A DNA stretch of 64,000 nt from positions 186,001-250,000 of the forward strand of contig JAPFBL010000104.1 in the NCBI GenBank assembly GCA_026182355.1, in the 5' to 3' direction. Source of the DNA: Hermatobates lingyangjiaoensis (lineage: Eukaryota > Arthropoda > Insecta > Hemiptera > Hermatobatidae). The position numbers and the translations under genes were made by a program. Of the stretch, positions 37,483 through 47,580 are shown piece after piece; the first letter of the stretch is position 1, and each line of letters begins with the position of its first letter. The notes under the pieces were generated by a model, which was not told the origin of the DNA, made no database searches, and saw only the letters and a program-made list of their open reading frames with translations.

Positions 37483-37824
37483 TTAGAAGGATTTATTACA
37501 GCTTACTATGTAGCACACTTGAATAAAATATACGCACTCCAGCATGTGGTGTCTATTAATAGCTCCCCGCATCTTCTCAGCAGCGGTGTCAACGTTAAGC
37601 GGTATTTCAAACAGGTTCCTCTTTACACAAACAAGTGGCACTAATGAGTTGTCAGGGGGTTGGTGTGATTTGAACACTGTGTTGGCACTGCAGACTTGGC
37701 CTGCATTTGATTTACGAGCCAAACTGAACTGTATGTCATTGTAAGCAAGGTGATATATATGGAGATGAAACCACGGTGCTTTACTATGATCCGCACTCCA
37801 ATAGAGATCGATGACGTCAGACAA
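37483..37824 (-). other. Unassigned 113-codon open frame in GC-richer patch
   Basis: An uninterrupted minus-strand frame (SDVIDLYWSADHSKAPW, then HLAYNDIQF, GQVCSANTVF and IPLNVDTAAEKM). It is longer than expected by chance in this AT-rich setting, and the base composition differs from the flanks. No family recognised. There is no clear splice site pair, and a stop lies just upstream of the first methionine. It might be a relic of an inserted mobile or viral sequence, or chance. Confidence 0.2.
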
Positions 37825-40800
37825 GCTATGGGTCCACTATAAACAGTGCCTGTCATGTCCTGGACATCAAGTCATATCCATACGGTTACCTTTACAACTA
37901 ATATTAAAGCGCAATAGCACTGAAACATTAGAGAAGACAACTAGAAACACACTCTACATAAAAAATACTATCAACAAACCAGTACATTTTAATGCAACAA
38001 ATATTGGATATTCAGCAAAATTTTATCAGTAAACTAAAGCAATTAAATGAAAAAAATTGATATTTTTTTCTCACAGATTTGATTTGTGCAGGTTTTCATG
38101 TCCAAACTCTCCAAGTTATTACATCGATTTGCCAGTCCGTTTATTTGGCATGGAAATTTGGAAGAACATAACAAAATATCCAACAGCCTTGTAATTCTAG
38201 CCCCTCGGTCCGCCAAACACTTTGTCCCTAATAACTACCAACGGCATGATCATAGTAATTCTGAAATTTTACTTAAAAATTCTATATCTATCAGTAAAAG
38301 TTTTGAGGCTTATGAGATCAACAAAATTAAAATACCCTAATACCACTTTTGTTTTTTTCAATGAACATATCCCTAGCTGAAGTAAATTTCTTTAAATGTT
38401 CATCTAAACCTAAAGCTTGCTAAAATGGTCTTTCTTTCTTTTAAATTGTGAAGTGTAATTCAACATCATGTTAAAGGACTTAGCCGTGTAAGGTATAAAC
38501 ATGATTTGAAAGTTGGTAATCGAACGAATGCTTATTCATTCAACATGGTTATAGTCATTGGTTTTATTAAATCAAGGAAATTGAACAATTTGGACGGAGT
38601 CAGTACTTTTATGGGTGACAGCCCTACCATTGGTGCTTATGGTAACGTTGCTTACTCTTAACTACAGTGAACGTCACTTAGTACATCAGCAACCCTTCTT
38701 GCCCCTTGACCAATAGTGGAAGTGGAAGTCAGTAAATGTGACCAATAGTGCAAGTGGAAGTCAGTAAATGTGACCAATATAAACAACAAATTGAATATAC
38801 AGTGTTAAGAAAGAGGAAACAGTTTTACATGATTTAAATTAGGACAAGGTGGATCAAATATATTGGTGCTTTTTACGAATACATGTGAGTTACAAGTAAC
38901 AAGTGATAGAAAGAGATGTATCACAAAGTTTAAAGGCACAAAGGATCTTTGGAAGTATAGAAGGTTCTCTTAGATGAAGACTTCTTTGAAAGTATATAAG
39001 ACATGCTGGTTCTCTTAATAATGACGTTTCTAAAACTTAGAAAAAACGTTTTATTTAAACCTGGATATGACTGAATAGGAGATGCAATAGACTTGAAACT
39101 GAAGAAGAACAAAGAAGGAAACAAATTACTAATAATAATAAACTAACATAGAATTAAAAAATAGATAAGTTGATGCATCTGTTACTATTTAGTTAAAAAT
39201 GAATCAAAATGAATAACCAAATCCACTTGGAGCAGCTGTTCTTAAAGAAGGACAGTGTTCAAAACCAGTAGAAGCGTCCACAAGGAACAAGGTAAAACAC
39301 TTGAAACAATTAATAATTAACTTATGCTGATCTCTCTGGGAGCAAGAGCATCCATTTATAAATATGATATTTGACTTTACTGCAAAACAGTAAATGTTTT
39401 CTACAACTTCGTTCAAAGCATTTTTACTAAAACATAGCCAGAAATTACAATATATTGGTTGTTGGTAGATACAACTACGAAAGGAAGTATGGTGAAATTT
39501 AGAACAAGCACTGAAGGCACCACACGTTAATCTTTATTGATGTTATTCTTTATAAATTATTCATGAAATTCAAAATGTTATAAAAATGGGCAGCTCTAGA
39601 TTCTGAGTAAGGCAGTGACAATAAAGACAAAAACGTTTTTTAATGCTTTAAGGCTTCAAATTTATTGTAAAGAGGTGATAAGAAGAAGCAATACCGCATC
39701 CCTAGTAGAATTTTGCTTAAACTTATCATTATCCTGGTACAAAACTTAAAGGGAGAATTATGACGCCTGGAAGTCAATGCCAATAATATTGCAGTTGTCA
39801 ATAACTATGGTTATTCCAGACCAGTCGTTACCATTGAAACAATATAGGAACACTCAACTTACCATATACGGGAACATAAAATTATGCTGTGGTAAAACCT
39901 ATACCGCATCATTTCCTTCCGTTTGAAGTGTTTGAAAAAACTTCATACATCAATGAAGACTAACAACAAAAAACCCATGAAAATGAGTTTAACAAAGCTT
40001 TCAATAATAATTTAATGCCTTAAAGAAGATGAAACTCTAGAGTGATTTCAGATGATACGCGTGACTTCAGTTTAAGTACATCCATTATTATATGTAATGA
40101 ATAATGAATGTAATAATAATTGTGTGTGGTTCAGTCAGCTTGGCTGCTTATCATCATGTAATATTATAAACATTTCAAAGGAGAAACTGTAAAAACTCGT
40201 AATAAAAGAAGCTGAAAGGAAAGTGTAGGAGAGGTTTGTGGAGCAAGGCATTTGACGGAAAAATCTTCTGAAGTGGTAGTTGCGAAGTTCTGGGCCCGGC
40301 GTAAGATTATCTACAGAGCCATTTACAACCTATCAAGGCTGTTCAGTCGCCGATTTGCTGTTCTAAGACAGTGAATTTGCAAAGTTTACTGACATTACTG
40401 ATGTCGACAGTAACGACACATTCTAGAGAATGGCATATCTGCACTCAAAGGCACAGCGTTGAATGCCCAAATATTTATGACAGGATATTCAATAAAAAAA
40501 AACTATTGAACACTAAAGCATTAACAAAATGAATACAAACAAAAAACACAAGTGACCACTATTTTTGAATATCATTTAATTGTTGAGTTCTTACTGTCAA
40601 TTAATCTCTCTATTATATATAAAGAAATGAAAGTATTGCATTTGCGTAAACATGTTGAAATGAGGTTTTTAATGGGAACACATGTTTTGAGATCCTTTTG
40701 GTATTATATTATTTGACAGTAAAATCAAGTTTTCCAATTGACCCAACTGTGAAACTCTTGTGTTTATATTACTAATTTCATATAGCATTTCTTGATTAAA

Positions 40801-40984
40801 AAAAATTTTGTTTAATATTACTTAAATTATATTAAACAGTAAAATCGACACCAATATTCAATTTTTTTTTCGAAGTAATTTATATCGAAATAAATTGGGT
40901 CCTTCTGGTTTTGGTAACAATCTGTCTGCATAGTTATTATTAAAATTGCTGCAATTCTGAATTCTTAGCTTATATGTTATATAT
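37825..40984. other. AT-rich sequence, no gene
   Basis: No gene recognised. A GC-richer patch at 40190-40400 (with gttctgggcccggcgtaaga) is unassigned. Confidence 0.45.
38708..38779 (+). repeat. 32-bp tandem repeat, 2.25 copies
   Basis: Units start at 38708, 38740 and 38772. The unit contains gaccaatagtg and agtggaagtcagtaaatgt, and the copies differ by one base. Confidence 0.95.
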
Positions 40985-41105
40985 ATATACCAAGATTTCA
41001 CAAAACACGTGAAATAACAATCGATGATCAAGCCACAATATGAAATGGAGGGGGGGAGGGGAACTAAGATCTTTCAACCGCAACAAGCGGTGTTTGTGAC
41101 AGTCA
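40985..41105 (-). repeat. Degenerate family B PLE end fragment
   Basis: The minus strand keeps gaaagatc and the stem sequence accgcttgttgcggtt, but the CTGACGA box has become CTGTCAC. A (TA)n run precedes it at 40976-40989. Confidence 0.75.
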
Positions 41106-41169
41106 AAAACCCAACTGAGTCAGTTGAGCTTTTGACCCCCATCCCATGTTCGTGGGAGGTGTGTCTGGA

Positions 41170-41380
41170 CCTTGTACAAAACACCGTCATTTCAAAGCAA
41201 ATTAATGATCCATCCAGACTAGAAATATATAAAGCCATGAAAATCATGAAACATAACTCATTAATTAATCGTCAACACACCGGGGTTTCACGCACACTGC
41301 AGCTACTAGGTGACCAACCACCAGCTACTCGCCAAGCCAACAGCCAGTCACCGCCCAGTATTCAGACCAGCAACATCTAA
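41170..41380 (+). pseudogene. PLE endonuclease C-terminal fragment
   Basis: The plus strand reads NTVISKQINDPSRLEIYKAM, then KHNSLINRQHTGVSRTLQLL, ending with TAA at 41378. The segment R-L-[EK]-I-x-x-A and INRQHTG is the tail that follows the GIY-YIG nuclease domain in Penelope-like reverse transcriptase/endonuclease proteins, which cut target DNA to prime retrotransposition. The nuclease core and all of the reverse transcriptase are missing. An inverted family B end adjoins upstream, so this is a rearranged remnant. Confidence 0.85.
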
Positions 41381-41537
41381 GATAGTATGTGAGACAAAAT
41401 GCCGTAGGGGAGAATCAAAATGTAGAAAAATAAGCTCTGAGGCCTTCTAGGCTATATATATATATATATATAATATGATAGAATAATAATGATAAAATAT
41501 TAATATATAATCTATACCAATTATTATATATATATAT

Positions 41538-41790
41538 ACCATGATAAACGAAAAACAGTCCGGCAGGACAGATGACACTTCAAATAAACAGTGACACATA
41601 GACTGAAACATAATAAAAGACTCACTTTTCAATATTTCGACTGTAATGGCGGTCGTCCTCAGGAGAAGAAGTGAATTGACGGAGGGACGACAGTCAACTA
41701 ATAGTTGACTATTACAGTCAAAATATTGAAAAGTGAGTCTTTTGTTATGTTTCAGTCTATGTGTCACTGTTTATTTTAAGTTTATATATA
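41538..41790. repeat. Family E hairpin with hammerhead
   Basis: Left arm on the minus strand (41538-41700) with core. The right arm (41700-41785) is partial and has lost the CTGAGGA half. The right arm reads attgaaaagtgagtc, then gtttcagtctatgtgtcact. (TA)n runs lie at 41456-41472 and 41527-41538. Confidence 0.82.
41635..41662 (-). ncRNA. Hammerhead ribozyme core, family E (one stem mismatch)
   Basis: CTGAGGA, stem II GACCG/CAGTC with one C-A mismatch, GAAA, then TATT. The related core at 46409 has the mismatch repaired (CGGTC). Confidence 0.6.
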
Positions 41791-42946
41791 TATATTTATG
41801 GCCTCGATAATTACAAAACAAACGATCAATATAATGAATTAAAAGTAACATTATTGGGTGAAATAGCCCATACAATTTTTTTTTAACAAATGGTATGTTC
41901 ATAACTTCAATACTGATAAATTCGAAATAAATATTTTGATACAGGATCTGTTCATAAAATTTTTGCTGAAAAAATATTATTCAAAATTATAAGTACATAC
42001 CTGCTTTTAATGTAACTAAATGGCCCTGAATTTCATTTATTTACCTCATTTATTAAAGCTTAGTTCAAGCAAACATTTAATACCACCCCATAATGGGTTT
42101 TAAGTCGAGCCCCAAAAATATGTCTTCACATCATTACGCTTGGGAATCTTTGTTACGCTTGAGAAGCTTAGATTGTTAACAAAGAGTAATATAACAATAT
42201 AAAATGTAAGGTAATTTAAAATAATCCTCTTCAGGAGAATTTTACTAAATGATAACAAGCAATAAACCCTTTATACATTAGAAATTCACAACTATGGCAG
42301 ACAGTAAACATTTCCTGCAATTGAACGAAAGGAGATTGAATACAAATGATATTTTTTCGGAGTAGACTGTTAACATGCAATGCATATCCTAGATACCTAG
42401 AACTTTACTCAAAATCTCTTATCAGTTAACCATAAAAAATAAAACCAGGAAGGAATACTTTAATCCAAGATTATTATAATCAAACTAGCATAAATAAAAT
42501 TCAATATAAAAACCACTTACATTTGTGACATTTGCTTATTTTATTTTAGAATATATACTTACTTCTCAGTACTTATTGAGGGTTCTCTTGAAGCCAACAG
42601 GTATAGGAACATGTCTGTTATGAAGCTGAGTTTATTAAGAGACAAACGATATACTAGTTAAAAAGTACAATTCAAGCTGTTGGAAAAAACTGATTGACAA
42701 AGTGACTGATTAACGGTACGATTGTAAACCATAGATATATATCATATATATAATATATATTATATTATATATATATATTCACTGATAAACGAAATACGAT
42801 CCATGGATACACATGATCTGTATATATAATATATATGATTTTTTATGGCAATATACTATTAATTATACAATAAGGTGGAAATCATACTGATAAACGAAAT
42901 ACGATTAACTCGGAAAACAACAAAATATATAATTATAATTTTAATA

Positions 42947-42985
<39 letters not shown>

Positions 42986-43137
42986 TAATACACAATAACT
43001 TCTCGACCGTGTGACAATATATATAAAAATATTATGGATGCGTCATTACTTTACTTTTTACTCAGAACTCAGGTGAATCCATATGAGAATAATTGAATAA
43101 ATTAAGTCGGAAGAAACTGACATCATAACATTTTATA

Positions 43138-43167
<30 letters not shown>
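41791..43167. other. AT-rich sequence with (TA)n runs, no gene
   Basis: No gene. (TA)n at 42738-42780, 42950-42978 and 43135-43168 alternate with short strings (actgataaacgaaatacga at 42781 and 42890) that echo the outer end of family E. Confidence 0.55.
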
Positions 43168-43172
<5 letters not shown>

Positions 43173-43332
43173 AAAGTAGACGGCAGCTTCCGTTATCACG
43201 ACCTTTTTGCTGGTGTTTCCTAGTTTTCTAACTAGTTTTCTTTGGTAGGGAGTGATTTCATGAAGCAGTTAACCCAGAGACATCAAAAAATAATTCCGTA
43301 GGTTACTCAATAATATATTTTTACTTACAAGC

Positions 43333-43359
43333 TTTCGATTTCACTGAAATCATCATGAG
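43333..43359 (-). ncRNA. Hammerhead-like core, family K, box mutated
   Basis: CTCATGA in place of CTGATGA, with stem II GATTTC/GAAATC and GAAA kept. The lost G of the CTGA box should abolish cleavage. Confidence 0.6.
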
Positions 43360-43636
43360 GTATATGATATAAACTAATTAAGCGTAAACTAACACAATAA
43401 CAATTTTGAAAAAGTTAAACAAACATTAAAAGTATTAAAATAAAGAGGATAAAGAGAAATACACAATCATTGTCAATCACAAATTGTAACCTTCCACTTG
43501 TTACACTGGAATTGTTTTTCACAGTGATTGTCTATTTCTATTTATCCTCTTAATTTTAATAATTTTAATGTTTGTTTAACTTTTTCAAAATTGTTATTGT
43601 GTTAGTTTACAAGCTTAATTAGTTTATACTATATAC

Positions 43637-43663
43637 CTGATGATGATTTCAGTGAAATCGAAA
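43637..43663 (+). ncRNA. Hammerhead ribozyme core, family K
   Basis: CTGATGA, a perfect 6-bp stem II GATTTC-AGT-GAAATC, GAAA, then GCT and T. Stem I TAC/GTA. Confidence 0.82.
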
Positions 43664-43764
43664 GCTTGTAAGTAAAAATATACTATTGAGTAACCTACGG
43701 AATTATTTTTTGATGTCTCTGGGAGAACTGCTTCATGAAATCACTCCCTACCAAAGAAAACTAG

Positions 43765-43860
43765 TTAGAAAACACCACCAAAAATGTCGTGAATGCAGAA
43801 GCTGCCGTCTACTGTAATAAAATATATTTACAAGAGAATCTGCTGCCAATATACACTAAT
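43765..43860 (+). pseudogene. PLE ORF N-terminal segment (family K)
   Basis: Reads LENTTKNVVNAEAAVYCNKI then YLQENLLPIYTN. The NLLPxYTN block is the conserved start region of Penelope-like proteins before the reverse transcriptase. It stops right there, at the outer end of the terminal repeat. Upstream ATG and downstream domains are missing. Confidence 0.7.
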
Positions 43861-43869
43861 TTATATATG

Positions 43870-44434
43870 CATATAGTGAAAATAGCAAAAATTTAATAAT
43901 TAATTACATTTGATTGTGTACAAAGTAAGGAGATTAATGAAATTAAATATAATACGTTTCACTTTAAAAACCAGTTATCTATGAAACAGTGAAAAAAAGT
44001 TTTTAAATACCAGAAATACTATTAAAAAAAAAGGAAATAAAAATCAGTATATATATATATATATATATATATGCATACCAAAAACATTGAAAATAGTAAA
44101 ACTAAAATTAAAACAAAGACAAATTACTATGTAAAGACTAGTTGTAATTTGTTGTCAAAACAACGGTCTGGTAATACCCCAAAATATTTAGCGGGCTCCT
44201 AAAAATTAACAGCTTCAGAAATCATTAATCAGTGAACAAAGAATTAAAAATAAACAGTTAGAAATTTCCATGTTAATAATTCATTTAGAATATCTCTGCG
44301 GTTTAAACGTCTATGAAAACATATGGTTTTCTATTTTATATAGATGGCTTTGTCAGAGAACATCGATGTCTGTTTATATTTCTGATGATGTAACTGACAA
44401 TTTGAGATTGTAAGTTAGTGAATTTTTGACCCTT
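43870..44434. other. AT-rich sequence, no gene
   Basis: Nothing recognised except (TA)n at 44050-44072. A CTGATGA at 44385 lacks stem II and GAAA. Confidence 0.5.
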
Positions 44435-44515
44435 TATGTTTGAGCTTTGGTTTCTTCTTGAATTTTTGTTGACGAAATCCAATAATCTTTTGATCATTTC
44501 AGTGTTTCAGTAAAT
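44435..44515 (+). repeat. Short dispersed repeat (family I)
   Basis: Matches 47501-47580 in inverse orientation: ggtttcttcttgaatttttg, ttgac, aatccaataatc and atttcagtgtttcag. Confidence 0.85.
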
Positions 44516-44639
44516 TTCAAATATTATAAAGTAAAAGATTTAACAAATTATAAATTAAAATGGACAGCTGAGAGAAATTTTGATGTATCAATCTAAAACT
44601 ACTGATTATCTGGGAAAACAGGAAATTTTCTTGATAGAA

Positions 44640-44785
44640 GGTAATGTGGAGGAATTAAGCGGACTGGGAAGAGAGACGCACTGCAGTGCTAATACATCTT
44701 ATTTAATCTATGGCGACCTGCTCGGCAATCCCCACTTGCTCCTTCATAAAGAATTCGCAAAGCCAAGGCTCCATTTAATTATGTC
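44640..44785. other. GC-richer non-coding patch
   Basis: Contains gcggactgggaagagagacg, gcgacctgctcggcaatccc and cgcaaagccaaggctcc. No domain in any frame. Possibly conserved non-coding sequence. Confidence 0.25.
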
Positions 44786-45200
44786 AATATAATAAACATA
44801 TCTTTAGCTATCATAATAATGTTCATTACAAGTTTGGTATAAATTAGAAAACAAAATAGATATTTTGAGATGTACTAAATTACAATGGCTTAATCTTTCC
44901 ATATTTTCGACAAAAAAATATTAATTTTATAATTTCATTCATTCATATGTTTGAGCTTTAGGTTGTTTAGGAGCTTTATATTTACACTCAAATGGTCTAC
45001 AAGCACGGATACATACAAGGACTCACACTAAATGCATATTTATGACGCACATCATAAATAGAAACACACATACTGATAAAACCACGATACCCACACAAAC
45101 AAACTCACAAATACCTACCCCACGTGAATTCATATAAAATAAACGTACACACACACACACACACACACACAAATTAAGATATATATATGTGTATGTTTTA

Positions 45201-45369
45201 TTAAAGAGTATGCCGATGTTTCGGAGAGTTAGTGTTTAGTTTACCTGAAGAGTTAAAAACCAAGTTTAGAAAACTGGAGAAATTAAATAAAAAACGAACG
45301 AAAATGAAGATCGGCAAACTCTTTAATAAAACATGTCTAAATGAAGGTCTGCTCCCAAAATATACTAAT
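45201..45369 (+). pseudogene. PLE terminal repeat with ORF start (family N)
   Basis: From 45241 the frame reads LPEELKTKFRKLEKLNKKRT, then MKIGKLFNKTC, then LNEGLLPKYTN (43 codons). This is the basic, coiled-coil-prone N-terminus that precedes the reverse transcriptase in Penelope-like elements. As in the other copies it ends exactly after the YTN block and runs into (TA)n (45370-45391). Confidence 0.8.
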
Positions 45370-45393
45370 ATATATATATATATATATATATAG

Positions 45394-45819
45394 ACCAAGA
45401 AAACTAGCAATCTACTCATTAAAAATGGCAATAGAGAAGTAACGCCCGACCTTTAGCGTAGTCACCTGGTGTGCAAGTTTTCATGTACTCAAGGGAACTG
45501 TGCAGCCCTTCCTTCTACCTACATCGGTATGACAACAACGAAGCTGTCGAGGCGTCTAACCCTTCATCTCTCCACAGGAGCCCCTAAGGATCATGTTAAG
45601 AAAGAACACGGAGGTGCCATCACTAGAAATATGCTAGTAGAGGGAACTTCAGTTTTGGCTAAGAACAGTGATCGAGGCAGGCTATAAATACTAGAGGCTT
45701 TATTAATCAAAGATTTTTGCCCCGCGCTGAACTCTAAAATCAGTGACATGTTCGTCATCCCGAGTTCTAGGACCTTCGAACCTAAAATAAAATTTGTTCG
45801 GAACTCTCCCTTGTTGTGA
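45394..45819 (+). pseudogene. PLE GIY-YIG endonuclease remnant
   Basis: 142 codons in one frame, with stops at about 45453 and 45685. TKKTSNLLIKNGNREVTPDL leads into VCKFSC, then the nuclease core STYIGMTTTKLSRRLTLHL (the YIG half of GIY-YIG and the catalytic-arginine region), then GAPKDHVKKEH and the tail ILEALLIKDFCPALN. The first half (GIY) is degraded to LVCKFSC. In a live element this domain nicks the target. The copy is 5'-truncated at (TA)n, lacks the reverse transcriptase, and is followed by its own terminal repeat with a hammerhead (45995) and the next ORF start (46120). Confidence 0.9.
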
Positions 45820-45994
45820 CCTGTCTGTCGATGGCGAGAAGTGCTGGGGTGATTCAACTGTCTACCGCGTGGGTGCACGCATGTAGCGCTGCTTTGACAG
45901 TTACACGCTGCCACTATTTGAACTGTGCTAATTTAGTTTGTTGTTAATTTTTGGTTTATGTTTTAATTCTTTCGTTTTATTGTTTACTGTTTAC

Positions 45995-46019
45995 CTGATG
46001 ATGGCCAATGTGGCCGAAA
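45995..46019 (+). ncRNA. Hammerhead ribozyme core, family L
   Basis: CTGATGA, stem II GGCC-AATGT-GGCC, GAAA, then GCT and T. It lies about 180 bases after the endonuclease remnant, as expected for the 3' terminal repeat of the same PLE. Confidence 0.82.
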
Positions 46020-46119
46020 GCTTGTTTCCCTTTAGTTTTTTAAACCTAGTTTGTGTTTGTGTATGTCAAATATAGTTTGTTTCATTAGTTTTCTTCAAGA
46101 TTGTTTTCCTTTTCTTGTT

Positions 46120-46270
46120 ATGGAATTAGGTAGATTAATTTTTGAGCTACCAGTGAATTACAAGAAAATAATAAGGCAAATAGAACATCTTTCTAAAAAG
46201 ATTATTAATGCTGAAGGCGCTGTGCTTTTTTAACAACACTTGTTTACAAGAACTTGCTGCCAGTATACAC

Positions 46271-46272
<2 letters not shown>
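46120..46272 (+). pseudogene. PLE ORF N-terminal segment (family L)
   Basis: MELGRLIFELPVNYKKIIRQ, then IEHLSKKIINAEGAVLF and TAA at 46231. A one-base slip gives NNTCLQEL and the decayed LLPxYT block, after which (TA)n begins (46273). It belongs to the terminal repeat that starts with the hammerhead at 45995. Confidence 0.75.
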
Positions 46273-46315
<43 letters not shown>

Positions 46316-46408
46316 ATGATAAACGAAAAACGGTCCGGCAGGACAAATAACAATTAAAATAAGCAGTGACACATAAACAGAAACACAACAAAGACTCACT
46401 TTTCAATA

Positions 46409-46436
46409 TTTCGACCGTAATGGCGGTCGTCCTCAG
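46409..46436 (-). ncRNA. Hammerhead ribozyme core, family E (left arm)
   Basis: CTGAGGA, stem II GACCG-CCATTA-CGGTC (5 pairs), GAAA, then TATT. Stem I can pair CACTT with AAGTG beyond an internal loop. Confidence 0.82.
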
Positions 46437-46779
46437 GAGAAGAAGTGAATTGACGGAGGGACGACAGTCAACTGAAGAACTCACAGGGTGAGGGCTAAAG
46501 CAGTGCTGCCGCAAAGGAGACAAATAAAAAAGGAACTAGGAAGTCGAGAGCAAAAATAAAAAAAAAAAATGTTTTTGAAAGGTAGAAAAAGGTTAAGAAA
46601 AGAAAAAATAAAGAAAATATATAGAACAATTAAAAATAAAAAAAAAATAAATAAATAAAAAAAAATTAAAAAATAAATAAATAAAAAACTAACGATTTAA
46701 ATTCAAGCCAGGTTTCGAGCGTGCCCCCAGGAGCCAAATGTGGGCTTCCTCAGAAGCTTTTAAGTTACTTTAAAAGCTT

Positions 46780-46820
46780 CTGAGGAAGCCCACATTTGGC
46801 TCCTGGGGGCACGCTCGAAA
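46780..46820 (+). ncRNA. Hammerhead-like core, family G
   Basis: CTGAGGA and GAAA are 26 bases apart with an imperfect AGCC/GGCT pairing between them. It lacks the palindrome after GAAA seen in the other families. It is mirrored on the minus strand at 46713-46753. Doubtful. Confidence 0.35.
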
Positions 46821-47081
46821 CCTGGCTTGAATTTAAATCGTTAGTTTTTTATTTATTTATTTTTTTTTTTATATTTTTTTTTATTTTTAATTGTTCTATA
46901 TATTTTCTTTATTTTTTCTTTTCTTAACCTTTTTCTACCTTTCAAAAACATTTTTTTTTTTTTTTTGCTCTCGACTTCCTAGTTCCTTTTTTATTTGTCT
47001 CCTTTGCGGCAGCACTGATTTAGCCCTCACCCTGTGAGTTCTTCAGTTGACTGTCGTCCCTCCGTCAATTCACTTCTTCTC

Positions 47082-47109
47082 CTGAGGACGACCGCCATTA
47101 CGGTCGAAA
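47082..47109 (+). ncRNA. Hammerhead ribozyme core, family E (right arm)
   Basis: Exact inverse of the core at 46409-46436. Confidence 0.82.
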
Positions 47110-47158
47110 TATTGAAAAGTGAGTCTTTGTTGTGTTTCTGTTTATGTGTCACTGCTTA

Positions 47159-47201
<43 letters not shown>

Positions 47202-47204
47202 TTT

Positions 47205-47500
47205 GAATTGAAAACAGACGGTCCAAACGGACAAATAATTAAAGTTACAGCTAGAGAACACAAGAAGGAGGACTAACACTCACGAATCTCGATCATTTCG
47301 GCGTCTTTCCGTCTTCAATGTTGTTATCGTTGTTTGTATCGGCCAGTGGACACATTTACGTCTCCGTTCCTTCATTCCTTCTCCTTTTTATTTTCTTCTT
47401 CTCTCCTGAAGATGGCAAGACGCCGAAATGATCGAGATTCGTGAGCGTTAGTCCTCTTTCTTGTATTCTCTAGCTGTAACTTTAATTATATATATATATT
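47205..47500. repeat. Family F hairpin
   Basis: Left arm on the minus strand (47215-47320) has TTGAAGA in place of CTGAAGA at 47312-47318. The right arm (47390-47485) is intact. The loop (47320-47395) matches the family F body at 13660. (TA)n flanks both ends. Confidence 0.85.
47406..47428 (+). ncRNA. Hammerhead ribozyme core, family F
   Basis: CTGAAGA, stem II GGC-AAGAC-GCC, GAAA. Stem I TCTC/GAGA. Confidence 0.75.
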
Positions 47501-47580
47501 CTTGACTGAAACACTGAAATAATTAAGAGATTATTGGATTTGGTCAACAAAAATTCAAGAAGAAATGAAAGCATAGCACA
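47501..47580 (-). repeat. Short dispersed repeat (family I), inverse copy
   Basis: Inverse of 44435-44515. Confidence 0.85.

Larger units (their letters stand above)
43168..43827. repeat. Head-to-head PLE terminal repeats (family K)
   Basis: Two arms of about 290 bp (43168-43455 and 43530-43827) are inverted copies around an unrelated centre near 43497. Each has the hammerhead region, cgaaagcttgtaag, taacctacggaattattttt, catgaaatcactccctacca and agctgccgtctac. Inverted terminal-repeat pairs of this sort are typical of Penelope-like elements. (TA)n lies outside the left arm. Confidence 0.9.
46351..47166. repeat. Giant palindrome of PLE ends (families E and G)
   Basis: Arms of about 400 bp (46351-46762 and 46771-47166) around an 8-base spacer are nearly identical apart from lengths of A and T runs. 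Each arm holds a family E hammerhead (46409-46436 minus, 47082-47109 plus) and a family G hammerhead-like core (46713-46753 minus, 46780-46820 plus). (TA)n lies at both outer ends (46273-46312 and 47165-47200). Confidence 0.95.

Noticed and set aside
41447..41767. 106-codon minus-strand open frame and similar ones at 46230 and 47034
   Set aside because: These are translations of the family E hammerhead repeat and TA runs. The peptide similarity comes from the repeat, not from a protein family.
44383..44410. CTGATGATG box suggesting another hammerhead
   Set aside because: No stem II and no GAAA at the right distance (the later bases are tttgaga).
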